64,000 nt of DNA, from positions 243,150,187 through 243,214,186 of the forward strand of contig CM054058.1 in assembly GCA_028641055.1 (NCBI GenBank). Reading direction: 5' to 3'. Positions within the stretch are counted from its first letter, which is position 1, and each line of letters starts with the position of its first letter. Positions 23,222-35,640 of this stretch are shown in pieces. The DNA is from Alopecurus myosuroides (taxonomy: Eukaryota; Streptophyta; Magnoliopsida; Poales; Poaceae). The translations under genes were made by a program, and so were the position numbers. The notes under the pieces are model-generated. The model was not told the DNA's origin and ran no database searches. It saw nothing but the letters and a program-made list of their open reading frames with translations.

Positions 23222-23690
23222 TGTTGATTACTCATATCAACAAATCCTCCAAATGGCATGATGGGGGTTTGAGAGTAGGAAATGATTAGGCGCTGGCAGA
23301 CTCGACGGTTAACAGGGGCACGATTTACCTAGGTTCGGGGCCCTCGAGGAGGTAAAACTCTTACTCCTGCTACTCTGGATTGTATTGATGCAAGGTTACA
23401 ATGGCGAGCGCTCTAATTGAGAGATTGGATCTCGAGAGAGGCGGTACCTATGGTGGCGGTAAATATTTGATGATCCCCTCCGGGTGGTTCTCCTAGCCTC
23501 TATATAGGATGTTGGGTCTCGAATCCGTACCCGGATAGGTTACAAACCCTAACCCTAGTCGGTAGCTTCTCCATGCCTTGGCCCGCAGTTGGTCCTTCTG
23601 GAAGATTAAGGTGGTTCCTTGTGATGGGCCTTTATGCTTAGCTTATACCGAATAGGATTGTCAGGGAGACACGGGAAGCATCCCACATCA
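23222..23690 (-). repeat. 3' LTR of the Tat-like element
   Basis: It spans TGTTGATTACTC to GCATCCCACATCA on the plus strand. It holds CTATATAGG near 23500 (TATA-like on the minus strand) and a telomere-like AACCCTAACCCTAG near 23546. Confidence 0.88.
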
Positions 23691-24066
23691 GTAGCCCCCG
23701 AGTGTTTACTCGACTCTGAAGAGTTGGGTAAGCACTCAAAACTTGTTTGGATTCTTACGACTGAGCAGTCTGGACTACATGAAGGATGTGTTAATGATGT
23801 ATGGACAAGACTCGAGTATCGTGCTGTTGAGTATGTCGTATAGTGGCTTATCCGCAGAAGGATGCGGCTCAGTTGTTTGGTTCACTCGATGGATCGGGAC
23901 CAATTAATTTCTCTTGGGCAAGATAAAATCTGGCCTACGCAGACTCGAATCCTCCGGCTCCAATCCAGTTAGGTGATTGTTGCGACTCGGGCCGCGGAGG
24001 ACTTATCGAGTCGAACTTAACCTTAAAAGGGGTAACTGGCGCGTCCACTAGGATTTTTCATCGTGC
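23691..24066 (-). other. Polypurine tract and 3' non-coding end of the Tat-like element
   Basis: Plus GTAGCCCCCGAGT at 23691-23703 reads ACTCGGGGGCTAC on the minus strand next to the LTR, a clear polypurine tract. The rest has no ORF of note but repeats GACTCGA or close variants many times. It is cut by the Athila-like insertion. Confidence 0.75.
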
Positions 24067-24071
24067 CGCTA
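24067..24071 (+). repeat. Target site duplication CGCTA (left)
   Basis: CGCTA recurs at 30936-30940 after the second LTR of the Athila-like element. Confidence 0.9.
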
Positions 24072-25467
24072 TGATGCATGTAGAATGCATACATGAACTT
24101 TGCATGTTATTACTTGTTTTTCCTACATATTAGCAACTTATATTCATGTTTTATAATGATTTGGGGGATTTTCTAAACAATCCCCCTTCTTTTGGTTCTA
24201 ACCCTGTTTTTCCAGAAAACGTACTTTTTAGTGTTTCAGACTTTCCGGGAGCTTCGGGACTCCAAAAAGGGCAAGGCCAAAGAGCACGGTTCAGAATTTT
24301 CGAGACGAAGACCATGGGCCAAAGTAGAGGGCCAAAAGGCCAACCAGGTGGCAAAGAGGACCCTCCATGCGGCCAGATTCCTTGGCCGCGTGAGAGGCCC
24401 CCTTTTTGCCCCCGTGGCTCCGATGTCGTTGATCGTTCTTCTCCCGAATGTCTCGTGACCTAAAAACGACTATATAAAGGGTCCCCTGGCCTTTTCGAGG
24501 AGGAGGCGGCGCCGAGAGACGAAACCACGAAACAGAGAGACAGAAGGCTGCCGCGGAGAAGATCGGAGGGGGGAAACACCACCGGGATCACCCCCGGAGG
24601 GCTCCACCCCCCTCCGGCGTGTTCATCATCAACATCTACAGCAAGATCAGCTCCATCTCTCCACTGTAATCTCTTGGCAAACACGATGTATGATGCAATA
24701 CTATATTCCCTTGATGTATTGTGTCTCCCCGTCTATGTTTGAGTAGTGAATTGTTCTTGGCAATGATGAAATAGTTCGTTGATTGGTTGCATACAAGTTT
24801 GTTATCTTCTATGATTGTCTTCATTTACAATATATGAGTGCACGCATATGTTGGGGAATGCATGTAAGGTGATCACCGGTAGCATAATGGAGTGGTGGTG
24901 ACTTGGGAGTGACAGTAACCTGAGACCGAGCCACAAAGTTAAGTTATTGGGGGATATATATAGGGGACCTTAGAACGTAAGGCTATGGTGGGACTTTATG
25001 TCTTAATCAATCTTGTGCAGTCATTTACTTGGCCACATGATCCATCATAAGGGGTTGTAGATCATTTACTTGACTATACCTATTCATGGCTCCTTCCTAG
25101 AAGAAACAACTAAGACTAAAACATGTGCTTCACTAATTGTGACAACCACACGAACGAAACACCTATTGCTAGAACACTTGCTCCCTTGAGATACTTGAGA
25201 TATTTGGTGCTTGCTACTTGTGAAACTTGCTTAGAAACTTGCATTTTAAATTTGCTTCACTAGTTACTAGACAAACCACACTCCACGTCACTTGCTTTTA
25301 ATTAGTTAGTTCCTTTTAGTCAAACTTATTGCTGTGCATAAACAACCATATAAGAGGGTTATAGGGCTTTAGAGAATAGATAGCTTACCTTCAGATCCTC
25401 GTGGGTTCGACACTCAAATACTTATCGAAAGGTACTACAATTGATCTCCTGCACTTGGGAGTCATCA
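24072..25467 (+). repeat. 5' LTR of the Athila-like element
   Basis: TGATGCATG to GGGAGTCATCA. A TATATAAAGG box lies at 24471-24480 and a GC-rich purine leader follows, so transcription probably starts near 24500. Confidence 0.9.
24471..24480 (+). promoter_or_regulatory. TATA box in the Athila-like LTR
   Basis: TATATAAAGG is a strong match to the plant TATA consensus. The same sequence is at 29938-29947 in the 3' LTR. Confidence 0.8.
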
Positions 25468-25477
25468 AGCACTTTTC

Positions 25478-25495
25478 TGGCGCCGTTGCCGGGGA
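25478..25495 (+). other. Primer-binding site, TGGCGCC type
   Basis: TGGCGCCGTTGCCGGGGA lies 10 bases after the LTR end. It is the primer site known from Athila-type elements, thought to pair with Asp tRNA. Confidence 0.85.
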
Positions 25496-25630
25496 GCGTT
25501 GTGCTAAGCTTTTATTCTTGTTTGCATTGCATACTAACATATAAACCTAAAACACAAAAAAAATTATAAAATAGAAAACAACCAAACAATTTTAGAACTG
25601 TATAATATCTACCTTGAATTAGGACATGAA

Positions 25631-26304
25631 GTGTTTGAGGAGAAATTGAAAAATTATTTGCACAACAATCATATTTGTGGTAGTACTAATTCTTTGAACA
25701 CCTTTATTGCTAAGGAAAACCTTGAGCTTGGGGAAGTTTGTCTTGATGAATATGATATTTTTAGTCCCCCTACTATTGAGGATAAAAATGATATACTTGC
25801 TGATTCTATGGAAAGTTTTAAGCTTGGGGAATTGGTTTTGATGAGCATGATATTTCTAGTTCCCCAAGCTTGGAGGAGAAAATTCACTTTGATGATACTA
25901 TGCCTCCTATATATGATGATTGCAATGAAAATTATGAATGTTTAACTCCCACTATAACTAATGAGGATTTTACTTATGTGGAGAGTAGTGATTCTTTTAT
26001 GCATGTGGCTCATGATAAGAATGTATGTGATATTCATATTGTTGAATCTATTCATGATGCCACTAAAAATTATTATGAGAGAGGGAAACATGGTTACACG
26101 TATTTCAACAATATAAAGTTTCCCCTCTTTATGCTGAAAGTATTGAAGTTGCACTTGATCTACCTTTCTATGCTTGCTATTATGTGCTTCTTTTATTTGT
26201 TTCATTACAAAATGCCAATGCATAGGAAATGGGTTAGACTTAAAAATAAATTGTTTAATATTTTTTGGTGTGTTCCTTATGCTTTAATTTCCTATTCGGT
26301 TTGA
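25631..26304 (+). pseudogene. Short acidic ORF with a membrane-like segment
   Basis: Two overlapping frames form one decayed reading unit. The first (25631-25900) encodes an acidic sequence with ENLELGEVCLDEYDIFSP; after a shift the second (25870-26301) continues with EEKIHFDDTMPPIYDDC. The second ends with a basic, hydrophobic stretch: FPLFMLKVLKLHLIYLSML then CFFYLFHY, followed by MHRKWVRLK. The hydrophobic run of about 20 residues could span a membrane. The acidic block is duplicated (25721-25770 and 25817-25865). No enzyme domain is visible. Its role is unknown; it may be the remnant of an Athila env-like region. Confidence 0.45.
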
Positions 26305-29300
26305 GCACACATTTATGTCTTTTCAACATGTAAAATGCCTTTACCTACTGTTATGTATCATTTAGTTTAAGATTTTCATTTTATAAATTTTTTTGGGAAA
26401 GTAAATGAGAAGGATGAGTAATGGAGAAGTTGGGGTCGACCTTGAACATGTGTTGTTCATGCCAATGAAACCATTGCAAAGTCTATATCATTAAAACTTT
26501 TTCCAAAGCTAAAAATAATAAAAATATTAGTTCACTACTGTAACATCATATTTCTGTCTTATTTCTCATCATAAATGGCAAGAATAATCTTATATGAGAG
26601 ATAGGATTAAACAATAGTAATTAGCTGTCCAGAAAACAGATTCTTGAACTTCACTGCGAAAAATGTTTAAAATCACAGAAGTGGAATTTTGACCTGGTAA
26701 TTTACGACAGCAATATTTAGTTATCACTACATATTTCATTAGTTTTAAGTTTTTTGATTTGAGCAACTTAAGTGCCTCTAAAAAATTTACTCTTTACGGG
26801 CTGTTCAGTTTTTGGCAGATTATGTCTTTATTTTGAATTGCTCTCATTACTTGTGTTTTGTGTGGTTCTTTTGATCAAGGAGCAATGCACAACTGTAGTA
26901 ACAGTAGTTAATATTTAGAATCAACTCATGATGTGTCTTTGTTGTACCTATATGGATTTTATTTATGGAGGCACTAACCCCTCTAATCAAGTTTTATGTT
27001 GAGATTTGTGTAAGAAGACTTTTTCAGGAGGAAGAGTTGAGTGAGATGAACAAAGATCAACATGGACAACCAATCAAGCTTGGGGATGTACCCCTGGGAT
27101 CACCCTACATGTATCAAATAAGTACAAGAATCCAAGCTTGGGGATGCCGAGCCACCTCACTCCAACCATCATGATGTTAAGTAAGTAAAGCCTAGCTATA
27201 TGGCTATAAAGAAAGCGCTTTATGGGAGGCAACCCGGTTGTTTTTGTTTGGATTTTCCTAGTGTAATCTTGCTATATCAAGAGATTAGTTTTTTTTTGTT
27301 TTAATTCTGGAGTTTTGAATAAAGAGTCAAGTCAAACCCATTTGGACTTATAAGTTGCTATCCTAGTGCATGAAATTTCTGTTTCAGCACGAGTCTGCTC
27401 ACCGTATGATTTTACGTTTTTTATTGGTATGTCGGATTGAGCTAATTTTTAGTATGTTCTGCAACTTTTCGTCCTCTGTAAGCACAAAAATTGGCTTAAT
27501 TTTTTGACGAGTCTAGCTTAGGGAAAAACGTTCGTTTTGCTGCTGTTGCTTTTCTGGACAGATTCTGCCTTCTTTTGTTTTATGCACTCTTTGGGCTTGG
27601 GAATCGAATTTCCATGATTCTTTCAAGCAAGAGAGTGAACATACAACATAATGAACCTTATTGTCTATCTACTGGAGCATTTGATTTGTAATTTTGCACA
27701 GCAAGCATGTGATTTGTTTGTCCTTGCTAATCTCACCCCACAGAAAAAGAATGGGAGAAACATGTTTTGTGAAGTTTTTTCACAGGGAATAGAGGAGCTG
27801 CGCCTCAAGACATCCAAGAATGGTGAAAGCCATAAGCTTGGGGATGTGATGAACACCCCACTGGAGCTACACTCTTTTGGTTAGCACACGTCTACTTTCT
27901 GTTTTTCTAAGCAAAGCATTTATCGTAGAGACTTGAAGCGTCTAGTTTTTATTTTTATTTTTGTTTTGATAAGACCACACCCATCATTTTATATGAGATT
28001 GAGATACTGGAGTTTGGGGTTGGAATGTATTGGATGCTAGTATTATGACTTTGAATAGGGATGCCATGGTTGATTTGAAGAGCTACATATGTTTTCATGA
28101 TTTATAGGCTTTTTATGTGTAGAAATTTGCAATAATGTTGTCTTGAGCTATCTCTTATTCATGTGCTTGATGTTAATTGCTGGTTTATTTAGTTTGTCAT
28201 GAAATGAGTAGTTCTATGGACATATGCATGCATAGTAGCTGGTCAACTATCTCCCTCTTGCTAGCCAAAAATTTAAAAATTCCAACAAGTAAAAACTTGT
28301 TTCCAACACTCCTTAGCCAAGTATTTCCAGTGAGTCCACCATATCTTCCCATTAGCTTCATTGCTATTCCAAGTATGTTCACCATGTTATTGTGTTATTT
28401 ATGTTCTAAATTAAGATATTCACTTTATTAATTGTCATGGGTTGAACTTGGGATAGGACTCTCACGAACTTTTGAAGGCACACTTTACTTTTTATGCATC
28501 TAATAAACATGACCCAATAATGGGAGCCACAAGTTTTGCGTTTGACAAGTGTGTGGTTGGGAGCTAGCTATAAACGTGTATCACCGGAAAGCTTTCAACA
28601 TTGCACAAAAATTTACATTTGGTTGATATCATGTACTTTTGTTTTTGGACTCCTGCCATGCCGAAATGAAATAGAGGAATAGTAAGTTTTGATGAGTAAG
28701 TATCTATATGACTAGAGAAACGCATTGGGCCGCTAACCCAAGCCATGATATATCATGGTGGAAATTTACTTACAGCTTGAGTGACTCTACAACACATCCT
28801 ACAATAAAATAATAAGCTATGCATAATAGTAAATGGAAATAAAAAGGATGATGAGTCTACTCCGTTTGTTTGTCTTGTCATTGTGACATGGGCTTGTTTC
28901 CATGTCATGGGGCAAGAGGTACCTCTTTGCGGTTCTCTATGATGTCATTAATACTTATTATGATTGTACAAAGCTTATTAGGAATCTTAAATTGAGTAAT
29001 CATGGAGTAGGTTTTCACACTCACGGGGCATGAGGCTTTCAACCACCTTGTCATTCACATTACTTCAACATTCACCATTTAAGATGCTAGTGATAAAGGG
29101 GCAATGAGAGTCCTAGATCAATGGATACCACATTTCAATTAGTAATTTTAGTTGAATAATTTAGAGGCTAAATAAGACTTGATCATGTTTTACCTCTACT
29201 CAATTTTCTCCAAAGTGACCACCATATTTTCTATTTTCCATGATGCTATTCTTTGACCAATATAGGATTTTATTTTTCATTTTGTGTATGCATTTGGTCC

Positions 29301-29538
29301 ATAGTGCTTTTATTTCATTACACACTTTGTGAACTTTCATGAAGCATCTTTGCTTGCATATTTGATATTTCTTACAACATGAATTGTATATTGCTACTCA
29401 TTTCTAGTATTAATCATTTGATTATATGTAGCATGAATAATCCCCCTTGATATTCCATGATTGTTTCAATATGCAAAGTCCATGTTAGTTTTATCACCTT
29501 CATACTCGAGGACGAGCATGGGTTAAGCTTGGGGATGT
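26305..29538 (+). other. Non-coding interior of the Athila-like element
   Basis: No ORF resembles a protein. The exact 10-mer AGCTTGGGGA recurs at 27077, 27135 and 27835, and a last copy at 29526-29535 sits at the polypurine-tract position just before the 3' LTR. Earlier copies are at 25725 and 25821. The rest is AT-rich sequence without further signals I can name. Confidence 0.6.
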
Positions 29539-30935
29539 TGATGCATGTAAAATGCATACATGAACTTTGCATGTTATTACTTGTTTTTCCTACATATTAG
29601 CAACTTATATTCATGTTTTATAACGATTTGGGGGATTTTCTAAACAATCCCCCTTCTTTTGGTTCTAACCTTGTTTTTCCAGAAAACATACTTTTTAGTG
29701 TTTCAGACTTTCCAGGAGCTTCATGACTCCAAAAAGGGCAAGGCCAAAGAGCACGGTTCAGAATTTTCGAGACGAAGACCATTGGCCACAGTAGAGGGCC
29801 AAAAGGCCAACCAGGTGGCAAAGAGGACCCTCCACGCGGCCAGATTCCTTGGCCGCGTGAGAGGCCCCCCTTTTGCCCCCGTGGCTCCGATGCCGTCGAT
29901 CTTTCTTCTCCCGAGTGTCTCGTGACCTAAAAACGACTATATAAAGGGTCCCCTTGCCTTTTCGAGGAGGAGGCGGCGCCGAGAGACGAAACCACAAAAC
30001 AGAGAGACAGAAGGCTGCCGCCGGAGAAGATCGGAGGGGGGAAACGCCGCCGGGATCACCCCCGGAGGGCTCCACCCCTTTCCGGCGTGTTCATCATCAA
30101 CATCTACAGTAAGATCAGCTCCATCTCTCTAGTGTAATCTCTTGGCAAACACGATGTATGATGCAATACTATATTCCCTTGATGTATTGTGTCTCCCTGT
30201 CTATGTTTGAGTAGTGAATTGTTCTTGGCAATGGTGAAATAGTTCGTTGATTGGTTGCATACAAGTTTGTTATCTTCTATGATTGTCTTTATGTACAATA
30301 TATGAGTGCACGCATATGTTGGGGAATGCATGTAAGGTGATCACCGGTAGCATAATGGAGTGGTGGTGACTTGGGAGTGACAGTAACCTGAGACCGAGCC
30401 ACAAAGTTAAGTTATTGGGGGATATATATAGGGGACCTTAGAACGTAAGGCTATGGTGGGACTTTATGTCTTAATCAATCTTGTGCAGTCATTTACTTGG
30501 CCACATGATCCATCATAAGGGGTTGTAGATCATTTACTTGACTATACCTATTCATGGCTCCTTCCTAGAAGAAACAACTAAGACTAAAACATGTGCTTCA
30601 CTAATTGTGACAACCACACGAACGCAACACCTATTGCTAGAACACTTGCTCCCTTGAGATACTTGAGATATTTGCTGCTTGCTACTTGTGAAACTTGCTT
30701 AGAAACTTGCATTTTAAACTTGCTTCACTAGTTACTAGACAAATCACACTCCACGTCACTTGCTTTTAATTAGTTAGTTCCTTTTAGTCAAACTTATTGC
30801 TTTGCATAAACAGCCATATAAGAGGGTTATAGGGCTTTAGAGAATAGATAGCTTACCTTCAGCTCCTCGTGGGTTCGACACTCAAATACTTATCGAAAGG
30901 TACTATAATTGATCTCCTGCACTTGGGAGTCATCA
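29539..30935 (+). repeat. 3' LTR of the Athila-like element
   Basis: It pairs with 24072-25467 at about 97% identity by eye and ends GGGAGTCATCA before the CGCTA duplication. Confidence 0.9.
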
Positions 30936-30940
30936 CGCTA
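30936..30940 (+). repeat. Target site duplication CGCTA (right)
   Basis: It matches 24067-24071 exactly. Confidence 0.9.
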
Positions 30941-31632
30941 GCACGGAAAATTGCCAGAAGACGCACCATGAGTGCGATTCCGGGCCCAGAGGACGAATCC
31001 TTGGGTCTTACCTTCGCATCCGTAGAATGCGGCATTCAGGCGTGCCGCGATGGCCGAACGACCGGGGGTTTGGAAACAAAGCGCGATGTGTTTATACATC
31101 GGTGTCGCGATTTTTGTTGCTGGAGGGAATATCTACTCATGAGTTCACTTCTGCGGTATGGCGAGTCCCGTTCCATCGACTTGTAAAGCAGCGAGTGCCG
31201 CTGTTTCTGCAATTTTTGAGAGAGGCGAGCCTTCTCTTATACGAAAGTGGTTTCGTGTGCTGAAGTTTTGGTATGTCATGACACACTTGTCTGCTCCCGA
31301 TGGGATGTGACGTAATGGGAAAAGACATGGTGGACCCACCATGTCAGCTTTTTGACCGGAAACCGGCCGTCGCACGCCGGTTTTCCCGCCTAGTGCACGG
31401 TTAATCACGCACGGTCAGCTTAAAGATCGTGCAGGGGAACCGCCCCTTAGTGTTTCATTTTTGCGCGACGCGTGGAAGCCAGGATTTCCGCCATGTGTCC
31501 TTCTTCGGTGAGGATCGACGGGCCGAGACGGCCCAACCGCAGTGTAAAATGGGGTCTACGGGGAGAATCACTTTTCCCCGTCTTCTTCCTCGAACGCCCC
31601 TTTCCATCTTTAGCCTCCTGCGAAGAACCTCC
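30941..31632 (+). other. Upstream region of the antisense gene in the Tat-like element
   Basis: No reading frame here resembles a protein. It lies between the nested insertion and the first ATG of the antisense gene and would hold its promoter. An inverted pair, GACCGGAAACCGG / CCGGTTTTCCCGCC-like, lies around 31355-31390. No convincing TATA box was found. Confidence 0.45.
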
Positions 31633-34600
31633 ATGGTCGATGGCGGAAGGAGAAAGCATGTTGTGCTAGCAGCGTCGACCAAGGAAGGGGGTGTCGCCTC
31701 ATCGGTTTCTCAGAAGAAGACCGACAAATGGCGCTCCTCCAATGTGACGAGGAAGAGCATCATCTAGATTCAGAAGGAGGGATTGATCCCTCTAGAAGAT
31801 TTGAACCGCGTGCACTAGCTCGGGAAGGAGGAAGGCGTTCCGAGCCCCCGAGTCAACGAGCGTGTTGCGTTCTCGGAACACATCTCGCGAGGTATGCCTT
31901 TCCCTCTCCACCCATTTCTTCATGGATTGCTGTAAATCTACGGAAACCAGCTCCACGACCTCCCGCCAAACATGGTGAAACACATTTCGTGCTTCATCCT
32001 GTTGTGCGAGTGCTTTCTCTCCATTTGCCCGCACTGGGGGTTGTGGAGGCAGATTTTCTCGGTGAAAATTCACCGGGAGAAGAGGCTCGTGGGTGAGAAG
32101 GGACCCGGAGAACCGCTGGCGACTGGCGTCTTCGGGATTCATACGAACCCTGACTTCCCTTACTTCAAAATTAAATTCATCGAGTCGGCCCAGGTTGGAG
32201 TAGGAAATGGTTCTACGTTCACGATACAGATGTGAATGGTGTGCCCGAGTTCAAGCCATTTGCCACTTTGAAGAGGAGGAAATCATGGAACCACCCCATG
32301 TCACCCGAGGAAGTCAAAGTCATGGCGCCCCTGCTGAAGCAAGTCGCAGAACTTCACAGGAAATACAAAGGGCATTGGATCAACATGATGCACTTGGCGA
32401 GTGTCTTCTTGCTCTAGAGGGTGCAGCTGCTACAAAATATCCCCAATGCCCTTTGGGAGTACTTGGGTACATCCGATCCAAGCTGCACTTGCGATGATAT
32501 CCTCTTGAAGGACAAATTTGAGACGAAGCTTACTGATATCACCAGCCTGAAGAAGGGAGATAAGTTCACCGCTTCCCTTATTGAAGCTTTCGACTCTGAG
32601 CATCCTCCGAGTAAAGTGAGTTTCCTATTTTCTCTTTGTGTTGTTTTAACTTCTTCGAGTGTACTTCTGATCGCGTCTTTTCTTCTTATCCAAAACCAGG
32701 ATGTAGACAGGTGCTACCTGCCACTTCTCGGGGCGGATGATAGTGCCTCGGACCTACTGGCGAGTAAGTTTGACGCTCCACTTGAGACCAGCGTCGCGGT
32801 TGCAGAGTCGAGCAAAGAGAGAGAAAATGTTGAGGAGGAGGAAGAAAAGGAGAGTTTTCACCTTATTTCCCGCAAGAGCCGCATACGCGAGGAAGACGAG
32901 GTGACCTCCAAGGATACGTCTTTGAGTCAGGAGCTAGTCGAGGAGGTTAATCCCCGAGTGGTTCACTCTATGACTCCTCTGAACACACTTCCTCCTTTAT
33001 CCTCGAAGCCGAAGGTTCCTACCGCTTGGGATTTGGATGCCTTCGACGACGAAGACAATGACTGATTCTCTTGCCGTACTAGTATTGAGTTGTTTTATTT
33101 TTTATCTTTCTTAACATCTATTTAGATGTGTGATGGTCAGCAGGGACGATTTCGCTTCTTCGCCTCAGTCCGTCAAGCAAAAGGGAGGCAGCAAGGAGCC
33201 TACCAAGGCTCTGAGTCCACCTCCAAGAGCTTCGATTCCTTCTCGAAGGCCTTTGAGTCCTCGTCCAAATCCTTCTGAGTACGGCAAAAACGGCGACAAA
33301 TCCCGACTATGATTTGCCCGGCTTTGCGGGTAATCAGCCGAAGGAGCCCGGGCCGTCCACAAGACCTGAAGCTTCGAGTAGCTCGCCTGATCCACTCTCG
33401 AATCCAAATGGAACGGTAATAATTTTTCTTTCGAGTTATTTTTCCTTTGCCGGTGCACGTCAGTGCTCCCGATGGGAGTAGCCCCCGAGTCTGTAGGCGA
33501 CTATTTGTAGTCGGTTACAGACTCAAGTAATCTTGTCAAGTTCTTGGCCAGCTTGTCTTTATCGGGTGCACGACAGTGCTCCTGATGGGAATAGCCCCCG
33601 AGTCTATAGTCGACTGTTTACAGTCGGGTATAGACTCAAGTAGCATGTGTACTCACTTTGTCTTTTTTTCTGTTTTCAGGCTATCTTCGAGTCTTTGGCC
33701 ATTTTCCTGCGTCGACTTGTGGTTGCGAAGGCTGAATGTGTCACTTTTCGTCAGGAGCGTGACCAGCTCATTCAGGATCTTCAATCTTCAAAAGGTGAGT
33801 TTTTCATATGTTGCGAGTGACACATATCCGTCTTTTCTCTTCTTTATCCTTAGTGTGTCTTCTTTATTCTTCGGATGAAGCTACCTGTGCTAACACCAAA
33901 AAGGACGAGGCTTGCGATCGGGCGAAGGGCCTCGAGAAGGAGCTGGAGTCCGCTCGCAAGGAGGCCGCTGACCAGCTCGCGAAGTCTCGGGAGGATCTGA
34001 AGAAGCTAGAAGAGGAAGGTCAATCTCATGATAATGAGCTGGCTGATATACTTTGCCCTGTAGCCGAGGCTTTGTCAGGTATGTCACTCGTTAGTTTTCG
34101 TAGATGTTATCTGTTTTTTATGCTTCTTTTGATCTCGCAATTTCTTGGGCTCTGCAGGTGCACTCGGAGTATCTCTGGCGATCCCTGGCGAAGTTAGGGT
34201 CGATTCTTTGATGGATGCCTATGGCCAGTTGGAGGGACACAGGGCGAAGGCCGCTTCCATCATCCGCGAGGGTCCGCATGCCCTTTCTTCACTACACAAG
34301 CGACTATTCATGGGGAGGAAAATTACTTCGACTCTGGATGGCCTTTTACAGGTTTTCCTTGGCGAGGAAGATCCTCTTCAGGAGTACACTCTTGTTCAAA
34401 CCAAGTGTGGTGCAAAGACGGCCATCTAGATCTCTTTGGCAAATAACGTCCAGGGCGACTTGGACAAGATGTACTCAGAGCCTCCCAAGGACAACGCAGG
34501 CAAAAAGGTAGCGATCAAACCTTTTGCCGACCGTGCCGTGAAGTTAGCCAGGATGGTGTCAGAGCTTATGTCTCGCGGTCGTAACGCAAAACCTGCTGCG

Positions 34601-35640
34601 AGCGAAGCTGTCTCTGGCAAATCCGTGGTTCCTTAGGGTAGAGAGCATTTCTGATTTTGGGTAGCAATCTGTAATGAACTTATGTGTGCGCTTTGTTTGT
34701 TTTCTAATGCAGGAGGTTGGAGTGTTGGCTGAAGTTGCTCTGTTTTATTCTGTATTATCTCGATGGGAGTAGCCCCCGGGCACTCGAAAGTATTTTTCAA
34801 CGTAAATGTCGAGTGACTTTGGGCTCTGCGACTTAGTATTTTGTGCCTTGTTTTTCTTCTTTCAGGCGTTTGAGGCCGACTCTGGACCTTCGAGTGCTCC
34901 TAGGGTTCCCACCATGTCTTCATTGATACATGCAAGTATGGCCGACTTCTCTTTGTGGCTGTGTTGCTGATGGTGAGCGAAAATTGAAGGCCCTGCAGGG
35001 TGTCGCAGATGTTGCTAAGTCCAGGCAGAAGCTTGCTGCCAAACGCGAGCAATTTCTCATGGAGGAATTAGCCAATGTTGCGAGGGATGTGTAGGTTTTT
35101 CAAGCCCCCGAGTCATCTTGATTTTTATTTCTTATTCTCACGTCCCTTTCGTGTTTGTAGGTATTGAGCCTGATATGGGTCCTGAGGGCCAGTGGGTGAA
35201 TAATCGATTGCTACTGAATCTAGTAGTTCGAACATTCACGCATGCAACTTATGGTCTGATCGGAGCAGGGGTTTCATCATGGCGACTCTTCAGTATCGGG
35301 TGCGGAAAGTCCATCATTTTGTCGACTCGTGCCGGGAGGCGATGTCTTCTGTTTATCAGACTTTGTATCCACTGGATGTGGCTCCCGATCGACTGAGTAT
35401 GCTGCTGCGGAAATTTCGCCGAGTCGAAGATGTTCGCGAGTGTGTGCGTCAGCAGTTGGTATGCGGGTCTCAGATTTTGCCTTTTCCTTCGTGCGGCTTT
35501 GGCACCCCAATGTGAACTTCAATTATGTTGCGCAGCTGCCTTCTACCCAAGGGATTCTAGTAGATATTGGTCCCCATTATGAAGGAGTGCGGCCTGCTGC
35601 TGCGCGCATTATTTGATTGACTGCTGCTGAGACGGAACGA
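31633..35640 (+). pseudogene. Antisense gene of the Tat-like element (putative gypsy-type transposon protein), decayed
   Basis: This gene runs opposite to gag-pol, between integrase and the 3' LTR, the place where Tat elements carry an antisense ORF. It starts at ATG 31633 (MVDGGRRKHVVLAAS). After in-frame stops at 31765 and 31819 the frame reads PSPRVNERVAFSEHISRG, MPFPLHPFLHGLL, then NMVKHISCFILLCECFLSI, the pattern of the Pfam family called putative gypsy type transposon. Further exon-like blocks are 32421-32617 (LLQNIPNALWEYLGT), 32700-33064 (acidic, EEEEEKESF), 33876-34080 and 34150-34440 (charged coiled coil, KGLEKELESARKEA). GTGAGT donors and CAG acceptors (for example 32618-32699) bound several introns. 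Stops and shifts make it a pseudogene. Its role is unknown. Confidence 0.7.
33449..33642 (+). repeat. Duplicated intron cassette with a polypurine-tract-like core
   Basis: Two similar units (about 33449-33535 and 33563-33642) each read GTGCACG.CAGTGCTCC.GATGGGA, then TAGCCCCCGAGTCT, then a short hairpin, then AGACTCAAGTA. The core equals the polypurine tract region at 23691. Confidence 0.75.

Larger units (their letters stand above)
24072..30935 (+). mobile_element. Non-autonomous Athila-like gypsy element
   Basis: LTRs of 1396 and 1397 bases (TGATGCATG...AGTCATCA), an exact CGCTA duplication, and a TGGCGCCGTTGCCGGGGA primer site define it. That primer site is the type used by Athila elements. 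The 4.07 kb interior has no protease, RT or integrase, only short acidic and hydrophobic reading frames, so it must borrow enzymes from another element. LTR divergence is about 2.6% (about 36 differences by eye), roughly one million years at 1.3e-8 per site per year. Sabrina- or Wham-type Triticeae elements are likely relatives, which I cannot verify here. Confidence 0.88.

Noticed and set aside
22997..23224. 76-codon plus frame as a separate small gene
   Set aside because: Its sequence is the copia protease-integrase linker, shifted in frame.
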